A stretch of 31,304 bases of DNA from Fidelibacterota bacterium. Lineage in GTDB: Bacteria; Fidelibacterota; Marinisomatia; Marinisomatales; TCS55. The translations under genes and the position numbers were made by a program. Positions 6,989 through 16,363 of this stretch are shown here, one piece after another; positions within the stretch are counted from its first letter, which is position 1; the number at the start of each line of letters is the position of its first letter. Location: the NCBI GenBank assembly GCA_002701875.1, contig NZWI01000037.1:23978-55281 (forward strand). The letters run 5' to 3'. The notes beneath the pieces were generated by a model. That model did not search any database. It saw nothing but the letters and a program-made list of their open reading frames with translations, and was not told the DNA's origin.

Positions 6989-9975
6989 CGAGAGATAATC
7001 ATCTTTTTTGTATGTTTGAAAGGTCCAGAATTCATTTGATAAATGTAAATACCACTACTAACTGGGTTTCCAAAAACATCATCACCTTTCCACAAAATAT
7101 TATATCGACCCGGTGATTGAATTTGGTCAACTAACTTAATTATTTCTCTTCCAAGCAAATCATAAACTGCAACTGTAACATGTCCAGATTCGGGAATATC
7201 ATAAAAAATTCTCGTCTCTGGATTAAATGGATTAGGGTAATTTTGTTCAAGGGAATAAGCAGTAGGGATTAACTCTTCTTCATCAAGAGCAAGAGGAAGG
7301 CCGCTACCTTTTGAGATTAATGTATAATGTCCTAAATGAGTTCCAATTCCTTCAATAGTTAAGCCGTCATCAGATAGTTGAGTTTTAATTTCTCGCCAAT
7401 CATCTCCATCCCAGTATCCTATAGAAACAGCATTATAATCTAGTCCATCTAATGCAATCGATACGTGCGCACCTTTAACTAACTGTTTTCCTACGGGACC
7501 TATTGTATATATTTTTGATAAATTGTCAGATCTAAGCAATTTTTCTGAACCAGGTAAAGATAAATCCATACCTACAACTAAATACATATCTTCTTCTAGG
7601 CTCTTTTCTGGAATGGACATGGTATATTTACTATCCCGAGAGGCAATCTCACCTCCTATATTCGAAGAAGTATAGTTTACATTATATTTAAAAGTTGTAT
7701 CAATATTGCTTCTCCCGTAGCGCATAGTCCCTCTAACAGTAATATCAAGTGTCCCAGATGTGCTTAATTTGTACTGTTCTACCATCAGTAATGAATCATT
7801 AGAGGCGACAGGAAGAGTTTCTAGGATACTTTCGTATCCCGCATTATTTGCAGTAATTGTCATATTTTCCGCACTCATTACGGAATTACCTAACACGTAA
7901 ATTTTCATAACATCTGTAAAAATCGAATGCTGCATATAGCCTGCGCTTAATTTTGGAAGCGTTTGATCTGAAATATAAAAAGATGCACGGAACATATAAT
8001 TCCACCCAGCTAAAGAAGATCCACTAACACTAAAGTTTGCTAGCGAGCTTAATGTCTGATCGCCATCATAGTTATATGCATAAGTATAATTTTTACCATT
8101 TATATTTTTATCCATCGCAAAATAAGTTCCAATAGCATCATCTTCAACAATAGTAATAACAATTTCACCTAAGTTTGACAACTGTTCCTTATAGGGTGTT
8201 AGATCTATTGTACTCCAGTTTCCAGTAATATCTGCTCTAGATGTCGACCATTTAATTGGATCAGCAACAGGTTTTACGTTTCCAAGTGTATCGATAATCT
8301 CAAAAAAATGGACATTAAAATCTTTATCAGCATTTGCAGGTGTCCCTGAGCCAGAAAATTCCTGATCAAATCCAACAACTACTTTAAGCTCGACTAACTG
8401 ATTTACACTCATTTTTGGATCAAATCTCATACCCCACCCCCGTCCTTCAAAATCATTACCCCAACCAAGCCAACCGAACTCACTGCCATCTGAAGTAGTA
8501 AATAAATCAGCTTCACCATCATCATAGGCAATTTCTTCAAAACCTGTCCAACCAGATGCATCCGTTCCATCTGAGACATAATTATAGCTCATAGAAGTGT
8601 TTTCAGTGCTCACGACAACGAAAGAAGCACTATTTACCTTTAGGCTATCGTGATAAAGCAAATGTTTTGTTCCATCAGTAAGCTTATTTACAACTAATGA
8701 TGAATCATTAAATTCTAATGATCGATATTTAGGTGCAAAAGATCCTGTAGATGTGAAGGTAATCTCCATAGAATCTGTTGAAGATTCATATGATATATAA
8801 TTCACACCATAAATGGGAACCGTATTGTTAGGGGAATCAACTATACCAGATAAATGCATTGCTGTAGTTCTAGCTGTCATAGGCATCCATAAATCATATC
8901 CATACTTAGGGCTTATGACTTTATTATTGAGATAATTAGCTGTATACCAATCTACTAACCAATCCCTGTACGTCAGCCCTGTTCCATAGTTTGTCATGAG
9001 TTGATTAAATGCTAACCATCCCTGCATCGGATTTCCGCCAGCATTTAAATTGATGAAGTCTTTAATTGATTTATCTCCTAATTGTTCTACAAAATACAAT
9101 ACGAATAATGATGCCATTGAATAATCAGCCGCTGTGCCTGCCCATGCCCAGCTAATTTGATCAGCTTGATTCAAATAATGGCCATGTGAAATATATCCAC
9201 CTCCACAAACAATCGTCGCCATTTCGCTAAGTCCTTCATTGAAATGAATTGTTTCATTGGTATCATAATTATAATGGATCAAATGTTGTAGTTCATGACT
9301 TATAGTTCCTTCAGTATAGGATATGCTAGCATATGTATCAATATATACAATATCACGACGGTTGCTGCCTGCCCCGTTTGTTTGATCTAAGGAATAAAAA
9401 TAGCCACCTGCTCCAGAAAAAATATCAGCAAAAAGAAAATCCACAATTCCATCGCCATCTTTATTAGGTGGTGAACCAAAATACTCTAGTTCCAATTGAT
9501 AGACTCCCTTGGTAGTATCTCTTGATCCCAATGGTGTACTTTTTTCTAATAACTTTATATATTGATCTGCTAGAGACTTTGAAATATTTGGTGATCCACT
9601 AATCTTGCTTGTATCTGCCCATATTGCAGTATAATCTCCTTTGGCCAATAACTCAGCTACAATTTCTTCCGACTTTTGACCTCCCTGTTCATCATCTACC
9701 ATCACCCAAAATTTTTCAAATGATCCAATATTTGATGTTTTGCTTAATATTGGAGGATTTTGCATTTTACTATATACCTCTGGATAATCACGTTTCATTC
9801 TTTCAATATGCGACGTAATAAAATCATTTGTTAAAGTTGGGACTGCGCATAGCGGGCGTTCGGGCAATGTATCTATATAATCAATTGGACCCGATTGAAT
9901 AGTTGCTCTAGTATTCTGACCTATTAGAATACCAAAAGAGAATAAAAAAAGATATATTATTTTTTTTTGTTTCAA
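6985..9975 (-). CDS. Secreted gluzincin-type metalloprotease with C-terminal T9SS-like sorting domain
   Basis: The 996-residue product has a signal peptide (residues 1-20) and a propeptide-like region. A zinc protease domain is centred on HELQHLIHY (HExxH, residues 227-231), followed by NEGLSE, whose E247 is the likely third zinc ligand. The arrangement resembles M30-type gluzincins rather than M6. DKDGDG-like NKDGDGIVDF (171-180) looks like a calcium loop. Several beta domains follow. The last 90 residues form a FlgD-Ig-like sorting domain (NYPNPFNPETRI ... GRYNILWKGDD ... GIYIYQM), known from type IX-dependent exoproteins. The start is TTG at 9975. It is coupled to the ASH/TPR lipoprotein. 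The predicted role is extracellular protein degradation. Confidence 0.85.
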   Translation of the reverse strand: MKQKKIIYLFLFSFGILIGQNTRATIQSGPIDYIDTLPERPLCAVPTLTNDFITSHIERMKRDYPEVYSKMQNPPILSKTSNIGSFEKFWVMVDDEQGGQKSEEIVAELLAKGDYTAIWADTSKISGSPNISKSLADQYIKLLEKSTPLGSRDTTKGVYQLELEYFGSPPNKDGDGIVDFLFADIFSGAGGYFYSLDQTNGAGSNRRDIVYIDTYASISYTEGTISHELQHLIHYNYDTNETIHFNEGLSEMATIVCGGGYISHGHYLNQADQISWAWAGTAADYSMASLFVLYFVEQLGDKSIKDFINLNAGGNPMQGWLAFNQLMTNYGTGLTYRDWLVDWYTANYLNNKVISPKYGYDLWMPMTARTTAMHLSGIVDSPNNTVPIYGVNYISYESSTDSMEITFTSTGSFAPKYRSLEFNDSSLVVNKLTDGTKHLLYHDSLKVNSASFVVVSTENTSMSYNYVSDGTDASGWTGFEEIAYDDGEADLFTTSDGSEFGWLGWGNDFEGRGWGMRFDPKMSVNQLVELKVVVGFDQEFSGSGTPANADKDFNVHFFEIIDTLGNVKPVADPIKWSTSRADITGNWSTIDLTPYKEQLSNLGEIVITIVEDDAIGTYFAMDKNINGKNYTYAYNYDGDQTLSSLANFSVSGSSLAGWNYMFRASFYISDQTLPKLSAGYMQHSIFTDVMKIYVLGNSVMSAENMTITANNAGYESILETLPVASNDSLLMVEQYKLSTSGTLDITVRGTMRYGRSNIDTTFKYNVNYTSSNIGGEIASRDSKYTMSIPEKSLEEDMYLVVGMDLSLPGSEKLLRSDNLSKIYTIGPVGKQLVKGAHVSIALDGLDYNAVSIGYWDGDDWREIKTQLSDDGLTIEGIGTHLGHYTLISKGSGLPLALDEEELIPTAYSLEQNYPNPFNPETRIFYDIPESGHVTVAVYDLLGREIIKLVDQIQSPGRYNILWKGDDVFGNPVSSGIYIYQMNSGPFKHTKKMIISR

Positions 9976-10035
9976 GAGTGTGGCCTGCGGACAGTAAAGT
10001 TACAGTATAATATTAATATTGTTAATTAAAATCAC

Positions 10036-11418
10036 TTAGCGAGGCAGTTTCATATCCATATCTGCCACTACATATGCCATGACCGCCATAGTTGCAACAC
10101 ACTGATTAAATTCATCCCGATCTAGTTTATCCCAAGTATCGGCATTTGTATGATGATACCAAAAATATTTTGAACCATCTACATTAAGACCCATACCAGG
10201 AACACCTTCTCTCATAATAGGACCAATATCTGCGCCTCCTCCACCTTTTGTTATTTTTCCAGATTCAATCGATGAAAGTAAAGTTCCAATATCTTGTAAA
10301 ATAGATAAAGATTCATCAGATCCCGTAAATCCAAATCCTTTGGGCTTAAACACCCCAGCGTCTGATTCCATTGCAAGCACATGATCTTCAAGCTCATCCA
10401 TATGAGCATCTCGATAGGCGTTTCCACCACGAAGTCCATTTTCTTCATTAGTCCACATAACTACACGAATAGTACGTTTGGGGCGAAGACCTAAATCTTT
10501 AATTAATTTTACAGCCTGCCAAGCAGCTACACAGCCTCCACCATCATCCATTGCGCCTTGACCCACGTCCCAAGAATCAATATGACCACCCAGTACGATA
10601 ACTTCGTCTGGATATTGCGATCCTTTAATTTCAGCCACTACATTTCTTGACGGTGAATCAGGCTCCATTTTACCTTCAGTATAAAGTTTTACTTTAACTG
10701 TTTGTCCTCTAGAAACCATACGACCTATCATGGCTGCATCTTCTACAGTAATTGCTGCATGTGGTATTTTTTTAACACCATCTTCATAGCGACTATTCCC
10801 AGTATGAGGTGTGTTCATTGAATATGGACCAACAGACCTAATGAGACTAGCAATAGCACCAGCTTTTGACGCAGCTACCGCTCCATTTGATCGGTATTGA
10901 ACTGTTTTACCATATCCATCAAAAGGGACATTAAATAATACAATCTTCCCTTTTGCTTCATTAGCACGGTCTTTTAATTCATCAAAATTATTAACTACGA
11001 TAACCTCACCAATTACGCCTTTTGGACCAGTAGCTATTGTTCCTCCTAAACTCAACATATGAAGCTCTTTTTTCCACGGTGATATCATTTGCGCATACTC
11101 ATTACCTCGGGTCCACTTCGGTACCATAACATTTTCCCCATGAACATTATCCAAACCGTCCTTTTTCATTTCATCAAGAATCCAATCAATTGCATTCTCT
11201 AGATTGACAGTACCACTAAATCTTGGACCAAACGTATCACACATCTCAGCTAATCTTTCAAAACCATCTGTATCTGACATAGCAGTTTCAATAAGTAAAC
11301 TCGCATTTTTTTCAAATTGTTTAGCAATTTTACCTAAGGGTACTTTGGCTCCATCATCATTAGACGAAGAACAACCAATAATAAATACGGATAAAAATAA
11401 TAAGATAATTTTCTTCAC
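10036..11418 (-). CDS. M28-family peptidase, carboxypeptidase Q-like lipoprotein
   Basis: The 460-residue product has lipobox VFIIGC (Cys16). A protease-associated (PA) insert spans about residues 130-245, and the M28 catalytic domain spans 258-460. Two-zinc ligands and the catalytic base are all present: H279 (LGGHIDSWD), D291 (GAMDDGGG), E325/E326 (TNEENG), D353 (ESDAG) and H422/H423 (YHHTNADT). The order and spacing match plasma glutamate carboxypeptidase/carboxypeptidase Q relatives, which cleave dipeptides or C-terminal residues. Translation starts at GTG (11418) with GAGG 6 bases upstream. It stands alone, divergent from the M20 dipeptidase gene, and probably acts at the periplasmic or outer surface on peptides made by secreted proteases. 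Confidence 0.92.
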   Translation of the reverse strand: MKKIILLFLSVFIIGCSSSNDDGAKVPLGKIAKQFEKNASLLIETAMSDTDGFERLAEMCDTFGPRFSGTVNLENAIDWILDEMKKDGLDNVHGENVMVPKWTRGNEYAQMISPWKKELHMLSLGGTIATGPKGVIGEVIVVNNFDELKDRANEAKGKIVLFNVPFDGYGKTVQYRSNGAVAASKAGAIASLIRSVGPYSMNTPHTGNSRYEDGVKKIPHAAITVEDAAMIGRMVSRGQTVKVKLYTEGKMEPDSPSRNVVAEIKGSQYPDEVIVLGGHIDSWDVGQGAMDDGGGCVAAWQAVKLIKDLGLRPKRTIRVVMWTNEENGLRGGNAYRDAHMDELEDHVLAMESDAGVFKPKGFGFTGSDESLSILQDIGTLLSSIESGKITKGGGGADIGPIMREGVPGMGLNVDGSKYFWYHHTNADTWDKLDRDEFNQCVATMAVMAYVVADMDMKLPR

Positions 11419-11535
11419 TTGAACCTCACTGATTAATATTGAGAATTAAAAATAATTCTATTACAATGCAGAAAAAATAAAAATATTGATTTATTTGATA
11501 ATTAAATTCTAACCATATAATTAAGAGAGTGCACT

Positions 11536-13050
11536 ATGATTAATAAAATCATTTTTATAACAATCCTAAGTTTACAATTTACTTTTTCTCAAACCCTAAA
11601 CATGAACGAAATCAATACTTTATCGCGTGAAAAAGCTCAGGACGTATTCAAAGAATATCGAGAGTTTCTATCATTGCCTAATGATGCTAACAAACCAGAT
11701 GAACTCGAACCAAATATGCTTTGGTGCGAGAAAGCATTTAAAAAAAGAGGCTTTACAACTGAGCGTTTAAAAACAAAACGACTTCCTTTAATTTTAGCTG
11801 AAAGAGAACACCCTGGTGCAAAAAAAACGGTTTTATTTTATATACAAATAGATGGCCAACCTGTAGATCCTTCGAAGTGGCTTCAGAAAGGACCGTTTGT
11901 ACCCACATTAAAAAAACAAATAAAAAAAGATGACTGGGAAGCTATTCCATGGGAATCATTATATGATAATTACGACGATGATTGGCGAATTTTTGCACGC
12001 TCAGCTTCTGATGCCAAAGGACCCATTAATACTTTTTTAATTGCATTGGATATCATAGCTGATAAAGGAATTTTACCCAATTATAATATTAAAGTAATTA
12101 TGGATATGGAAGAAGAAATGGGTTCCCCAAATCTTCCACCTGCTGTAAAACGATATAAAAATAAATTGAAAGCAGATCGATTAGTGATTTTAGATGGCCC
12201 GCGCCATCCTTCAAATAAACCTACTTTAACATTTGGTGCACGAGGTATTGTTACAATCCAATTAAAGGTTCAAGGACCAAAATTTCCTCAACATAGTGGC
12301 CACTATGGTAACTATGTACCAAACCCAGCAGTTCGACTTAGCCAATTGATTGCTTCAATGAAAGACGACAATGGAAAAGTAACCATTCCTGGTTATTATG
12401 ATGGTGTTACTATATCAGAAGAAGCGCGCTCAATTATGTCAGCCGTTCCAGATGATGAAGATAAAATTAGAAGATCAATTGGCTTTTCAAAGCCAGACCA
12501 AGTTGCTAATACATATCAAGAATCAATCCAGTATCCTTCTTTAAATGTACGTGGTATGAAATCAGGTTGGGTAGAAAAAGAAGTCAGGACAATTATTCCA
12601 TCTTTTGCACTAGCTGAAATCGATGTACGATTAGTAAAAGAGACTGATCCAAAACGAATGGTAAAATTGATAAAAAATCACATTAAATCTGAAGGATATT
12701 ATATTATTGACCGCAATCCAACTGATAGTGAAAGAGCTAAGCATAATAAAATTATTACATTTAATCATAGAATTGGTTACTTAGCATTTAGAACACCTGT
12801 TAATTCAGAAATAGCCGATTGGCTAAGAGCCGCACTAATAAATGGTTTTGGTGAAGAGCCTATTATCAAGAGGACTTCTGGAGGATCTGTTCCCATATCC
12901 CCTTTTGTCAATACCCTTAACGTTCCGGCAGTTACGGTACCAACAGTTAATCCTGATAATAACCAACATAGTCCTAATGAAAACTTAAGAGTTGGAAACC
13001 TAATAGAGTCAGTTCGAACACACGTAGCCTTATTGATCCAACCTTATTAA
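11536..13050 (+). CDS. M20-family metallopeptidase, exported, first metal-ligand His replaced by Gln
   Basis: The 504-residue product has a signal peptide (residues 1-18, ending FTFSQ). M20 landmarks are: FYIQIDGQPVDPSKW (102-115), SDAKGP (D159), MEEEMGS (catalytic and ligand Glu near 192-194), ILDGPR (D220), QHSGHYGN (H253) and NNQHSPNE (H478). The lid-type dimerisation domain occupies the middle. In M20 enzymes the first block normally reads HxD, with His binding zinc; here it is Q104-I-D106. The other ligands remain, so the enzyme may have altered metallation, or Gln may substitute. AGAGAG lies upstream of the ATG. Family members hydrolyse dipeptides or short peptides; the substrate is unknown. 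Confidence 0.88.
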   Translation: MINKIIFITILSLQFTFSQTLNMNEINTLSREKAQDVFKEYREFLSLPNDANKPDELEPNMLWCEKAFKKRGFTTERLKTKRLPLILAEREHPGAKKTVLFYIQIDGQPVDPSKWLQKGPFVPTLKKQIKKDDWEAIPWESLYDNYDDDWRIFARSASDAKGPINTFLIALDIIADKGILPNYNIKVIMDMEEEMGSPNLPPAVKRYKNKLKADRLVILDGPRHPSNKPTLTFGARGIVTIQLKVQGPKFPQHSGHYGNYVPNPAVRLSQLIASMKDDNGKVTIPGYYDGVTISEEARSIMSAVPDDEDKIRRSIGFSKPDQVANTYQESIQYPSLNVRGMKSGWVEKEVRTIIPSFALAEIDVRLVKETDPKRMVKLIKNHIKSEGYYIIDRNPTDSERAKHNKIITFNHRIGYLAFRTPVNSEIADWLRAALINGFGEEPIIKRTSGGSVPISPFVNTLNVPAVTVPTVNPDNNQHSPNENLRVGNLIESVRTHVALLIQPY

Positions 13051-13062
13051 AAGAAAAATATT

Positions 13063-13464
13063 TTATATCGTAAAAGTCAATAAACCAATAATCGTTAATA
13101 TAAAATAATTTACTAAGACTGCAGCACCATCATAATCCTTTGCGAGTCGTTGCCCAAAAAAGAGTGATATTAGATCAATTGCTATAATAATTAATCCTAC
13201 CTTAATTAATTGGTTATTATTATAAATAAAAACTTCTCCTACACCAATAAAACAAATAATTCCACCTGCAAGTTCTAATATTAGAACTACTAGTAAGAGA
13301 GGTGTAATGAATTGTGATAAAAATGTTTTAGAAAAATGATCAATTAAGAATGATTTATTTCCTTTCCAATCAATAATCTTATCAAAACCAGATTGTGTCA
13401 TGGCAACACCTAGAAACAAAGCTATTAGTACTTGCAGAATGTGAATTATTGAATATTCAAACAT
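13063..13464 (-). CDS. DoxX-like four-helix membrane protein
   Basis: The 133-residue hydrophobic protein has four predicted transmembrane helices, about residues 8-26, 53-74, 85-104 and 113-132. LGVAMTQSGFDKIIDWKGN followed by TPLLLVVLILELAGGIICF matches the DoxX/DoxD-like pattern (a small-residue helix, K-hydrophobic loop, then ELxGG). Members of this superfamily are small membrane proteins linked to redox, thiosulfate or quinone chemistry, but most lack a proven role. It converges with the M20 gene, with 12 bases between the stops, and lies 131 bases downstream of the AbgB-like gene on the same strand. Confidence 0.7.
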   Translation of the reverse strand: MFEYSIIHILQVLIALFLGVAMTQSGFDKIIDWKGNKSFLIDHFSKTFLSQFITPLLLVVLILELAGGIICFIGVGEVFIYNNNQLIKVGLIIIAIDLISLFFGQRLAKDYDGAAVLVNYFILTIIGLLTFTI

Positions 13465-13509
13465 TGATACTGTTAAATGTTATAATTTTGATTAATTAAT
13501 AATCTCACA

Positions 13510-13641
13510 TTACCAATTTTCATCTATTACTTTAGAACCTTCAAATTTTACTACATACTCTCCATAAATAGGATCATAATAATCGGATAAAGCGTTTATT
13601 TCTTTATAGTTGGATACTTTATACCTAATTGATCTAAATAA
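13510..13641 (-). other. Open out-of-frame extension beyond the AbgB-like gene stop
   Basis: A minus-strand frame (-1 relative to the AbgB-like gene) stays open for 43 codons from 13641, overlapping that gene's last 15 codons and continuing past its TAA (13596-13598) to TAA at 13510-13512. Beyond the stop it reads like protein (NALSDYYDPIYGEYVVKFEG and so on). It has no ATG, GTG or TTG start. It could be a frameshifted C-terminal tail, the relic of another gene, or chance in AT-rich DNA. Confidence 0.25.
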
Positions 13642-15173
13642 TTATCATATTTTTTGGGGTTATAATAATATTTCTTCATTTCAGGCCTGTATGTTGACAT
13701 AATTTTTTCATTTAATTCAATCGCAGGTTTATCAGTTTTACTAATCATTGGCTGGTATTTTGTTTCTTTAGTTTGATCCTTAAAATATTTTTTAGCATCC
13801 TTGACTAAAGATTTATCTGTATAAAGATCGACTAAAGTCATAGCTAGAGCTTTAGCACCAGCGACAGCACCTTTATGAGCAATGGGTGTTGCCATTGCAA
13901 TACCATTCAACCAATTATGGCCCGGAAGCCCAGGTATGTTTGAAGGATATCGTAGTGTCACAGTTGGAACAGTCCAACTGATATCACCAATATCATCTGA
14001 TCCACCTCCCCAATTATTTGATTTTGAAACAGGCCCTCTTAAAGTGTCCAGCTTTGTTGGTAAACCTTTAATTTCTTTGTTACCAGCTTCTTTTTGAACA
14101 GCTTTAGCAAGTGCTTGGTCATTTTTATCCCATTTAGGAAGCCCTACTTCTTTAATATTCGAATACATCGCTCTAGCAATAGGTTCATTAAAATGTCTCG
14201 GCCATGCTGAGCCTAGAATCCTCGTTGATATGAGCTTAGTATCGGTCATCATCGCAGCTCCTTCAGCAATTTGATTTGAATAGTCAAAAAGCTGCATAAT
14301 ATGTTCGTAATCTAATTCTCTTAAATAATACCATACAGAGGCATTCTTAGGAACAACATTTGGTTGATCACCACCATCTGTTACTATATAATGAACTCTG
14401 TATGGTGGTCGAAGATGCTCCCTGCGAAAATTCCAACCAATATTCATTAATTCAACAGCATCCAGAGCACTTTTCCCCCTCCAAGGAGAACCAGCAGAAT
14501 GAGCAGTTTTACCTTCAAATGTATATTCTACTGATAGCAATCCATTTCCACCTGCTTGGCCATGTGTAACAGCTAAATTGCTACTAACATGTGTAAAAAT
14601 ACATGCATCCACATTATCAAAATATCCATCTCTTGCAAAATAAGCTTTTGTCGCTACAAGCTCTTCGGCAACTCCCGGCCATAGCTTTATCGTACCCTTT
14701 AATTTTTCTTTTATCATTATATCTTTCATAGCTATTGCAGCCACTACAATCACAGCTTGTCCTGAGTTATGACCTTCACCATGGCCTGGAGCCCCTTCAA
14801 TCATAGGTTTATGGTACGCAACCCCTGGCATCTGAGAAGACTTAGGGATACCATCTATATCAGAGCCTAAAGCAATAACAGGTTTCCCTTTGCCCCATTC
14901 TGCCATCCATGCTGTGGGGATACCTGATATACCTTTTGTAACTTTGAAACCATTATCCTCTAAAATTCCAATTAAATAATTAGATGTTTCAACTTCTTGG
15001 AATCCTAGTTCACCAAAGCTGTAAATCATATCTACCATTTCTTGGATAAGCTTGGCTTGTTCTTCAACTTTTTTGACAGCCATTTTCTTCATAGTAGATG
15101 CATCAGAATTCCCAGCTACTACGAATGATATAGTCATTAAGACTACAATATGTTTACGATAAAATAATTTCAT
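13596..15173 (-). CDS. M20-family amidohydrolase, AbgB-like, exported
   Basis: The 525-residue product has a signal peptide (IVVLMTISFVVAGNSDAS), unusual for the mainly cytosolic AbgB group. M20D/AbgB motifs are all visible: GSDIDGIP, GHGEGHNSGQAV (metal-binding region, canonical GxGHN), GVAEELVATK (catalytic Glu), FTHVSSN, TAHSAGSPWRG (dimerisation-domain His), GGGSDDIGDISWTVPT and PGHNW. The family hydrolyses amide bonds of acylated amino acids such as p-aminobenzoyl-glutamate or indole-acetyl-amino acids. The real substrate cannot be deduced. AGGAGGG, the strongest ribosome binding site in the window, lies 7 bases upstream of the ATG. The C-terminus is followed by an open alternative-frame tail. 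Confidence 0.9.
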   Translation of the reverse strand: MKLFYRKHIVVLMTISFVVAGNSDASTMKKMAVKKVEEQAKLIQEMVDMIYSFGELGFQEVETSNYLIGILEDNGFKVTKGISGIPTAWMAEWGKGKPVIALGSDIDGIPKSSQMPGVAYHKPMIEGAPGHGEGHNSGQAVIVVAAIAMKDIMIKEKLKGTIKLWPGVAEELVATKAYFARDGYFDNVDACIFTHVSSNLAVTHGQAGGNGLLSVEYTFEGKTAHSAGSPWRGKSALDAVELMNIGWNFRREHLRPPYRVHYIVTDGGDQPNVVPKNASVWYYLRELDYEHIMQLFDYSNQIAEGAAMMTDTKLISTRILGSAWPRHFNEPIARAMYSNIKEVGLPKWDKNDQALAKAVQKEAGNKEIKGLPTKLDTLRGPVSKSNNWGGGSDDIGDISWTVPTVTLRYPSNIPGLPGHNWLNGIAMATPIAHKGAVAGAKALAMTLVDLYTDKSLVKDAKKYFKDQTKETKYQPMISKTDKPAIELNEKIMSTYRPEMKKYYYNPKKYDNYLDQLGIKYPTIKK

Positions 15174-15291
15174 TCTATCCCTCCTATAAAACTAAAACCT
15201 TATGCCATTAAAAATAATAATAGCCTATTGAAAGTTAATGAATCCTCAGTCATAGATACTTTATTAAACTTTATCTTAATTTCTTTTTCAA

Positions 15292-16341
15292 ATGGATTGG
15301 ATAAAAGATAACTACCCTGACTTAATTGCCAACCCTTTAGTACGCAGTTTAATAATAATATTGGGTTCGATTATTATTGCCAAGATCACTGATCTTGTTT
15401 TTACAGTAATTATCAAAAGATTAACGGCTAAAACTCGTACAGAGTTAGACGATAAAATCGTTGTCCTATTTCATAAACCTATATTTTATTCTATTCTATT
15501 TATTGGCTTTTCTATGGCGGTCAAAACTGCCAATATTCCCGAATATCTTGATTTTGCATTAGTAGGCCTATTTAAAACGATAACTATTATAATATGGCTG
15601 TTTTTAATATCAAGGATTTTAATACTGGCCATTGATTGGACATCAAAACAAACTGATAACAAACTACTCCAACAAAAAACACTTCCACTATTTAATAATT
15701 TAGGGAAAATAGCAATTGGCTTATTTGGGACATATTTCATTTTTCTTAGTTGGGATATCAATATTAATGGGATTCTCGCATCAGCAGGTGTTTTAGGTGT
15801 AGTTTTAGGTTTAGCAGCTAAAGATACTGTCGCCAATTTTTTTGCAGGTATTTTCCTAATGGCAGATTCGCCTTTTAAAGAAGGTGACTATATTTTATTA
15901 GAAACTGGAGAACGAGGATATGTCAAGTCTATGGGTTTAAGATCTACACGCTTTTTAACTCGTGATGATATTGAAATTACCATACCAAACTCTGTGATTG
16001 CGTCTTCAAAAATTGTCAATGAAAGTGGTGGTCCTGAAGATATTGAAAGAATTCGCATCACACTTATGGTTGCCTATGGATCAGACATTGATGAAGTCAA
16101 AAACCTTTTAAAATCAATAGCTCTAAATAATGACAATGTCCAAAACGAGCCTGAACCCAGAGTTCGATTTAGAGAGTTTGCAGAATCTGGAATAAAATTA
16201 CAGCTACTGTTCTGGATCTATAAACCTGAAAAAAGAGGCAGAACTGTAGATGCAATTAATACTGAGATTTATAAACAATTTAAAGAGAATCAAATTACAA
16301 TACCTTATCCGACAATGAGAGTATTGATGCCAGATAAATAA
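15292..16341 (+). CDS. MscS-family mechanosensitive ion channel
   Basis: The 349-residue protein has about five transmembrane helices (residues 17-40, 65-80, 88-115, 133-155, 160-190). The last is the MscS pore helix: GILASAGVLGVVLGLAAKDT leading to VANFFAGIFLMADSPFKEGD. The beta domain (YILLETGERGYVKSMGLRST, then IEITIPNSVIASSKIVN with the family P-N motif) and the alpha/beta C-terminal domain (ERIRITLMVAYGSDIDEVKN) follow in the usual order. It sits in the inner membrane and releases solutes on hypo-osmotic shock. It is slightly longer than E. coli MscS because of extra N-terminal helices. No Shine-Dalgarno site precedes the ATG. It is monocistronic. Confidence 0.95.
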   Translation: MDWIKDNYPDLIANPLVRSLIIILGSIIIAKITDLVFTVIIKRLTAKTRTELDDKIVVLFHKPIFYSILFIGFSMAVKTANIPEYLDFALVGLFKTITIIIWLFLISRILILAIDWTSKQTDNKLLQQKTLPLFNNLGKIAIGLFGTYFIFLSWDININGILASAGVLGVVLGLAAKDTVANFFAGIFLMADSPFKEGDYILLETGERGYVKSMGLRSTRFLTRDDIEITIPNSVIASSKIVNESGGPEDIERIRITLMVAYGSDIDEVKNLLKSIALNNDNVQNEPEPRVRFREFAESGIKLQLLFWIYKPEKRGRTVDAINTEIYKQFKENQITIPYPTMRVLMPDK

Positions 16342-16363
16342 TCTGAAGTTTTAATTTATAATT

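Noticed and set aside
6985-9975. Assignment of the large protease to family M6 (immune inhibitor A)
   Set aside because: HELQHLIHY is followed by NEGLSE, a gluzincin-type third ligand, rather than the metzincin-like HExxHxxGxxH/D pattern.
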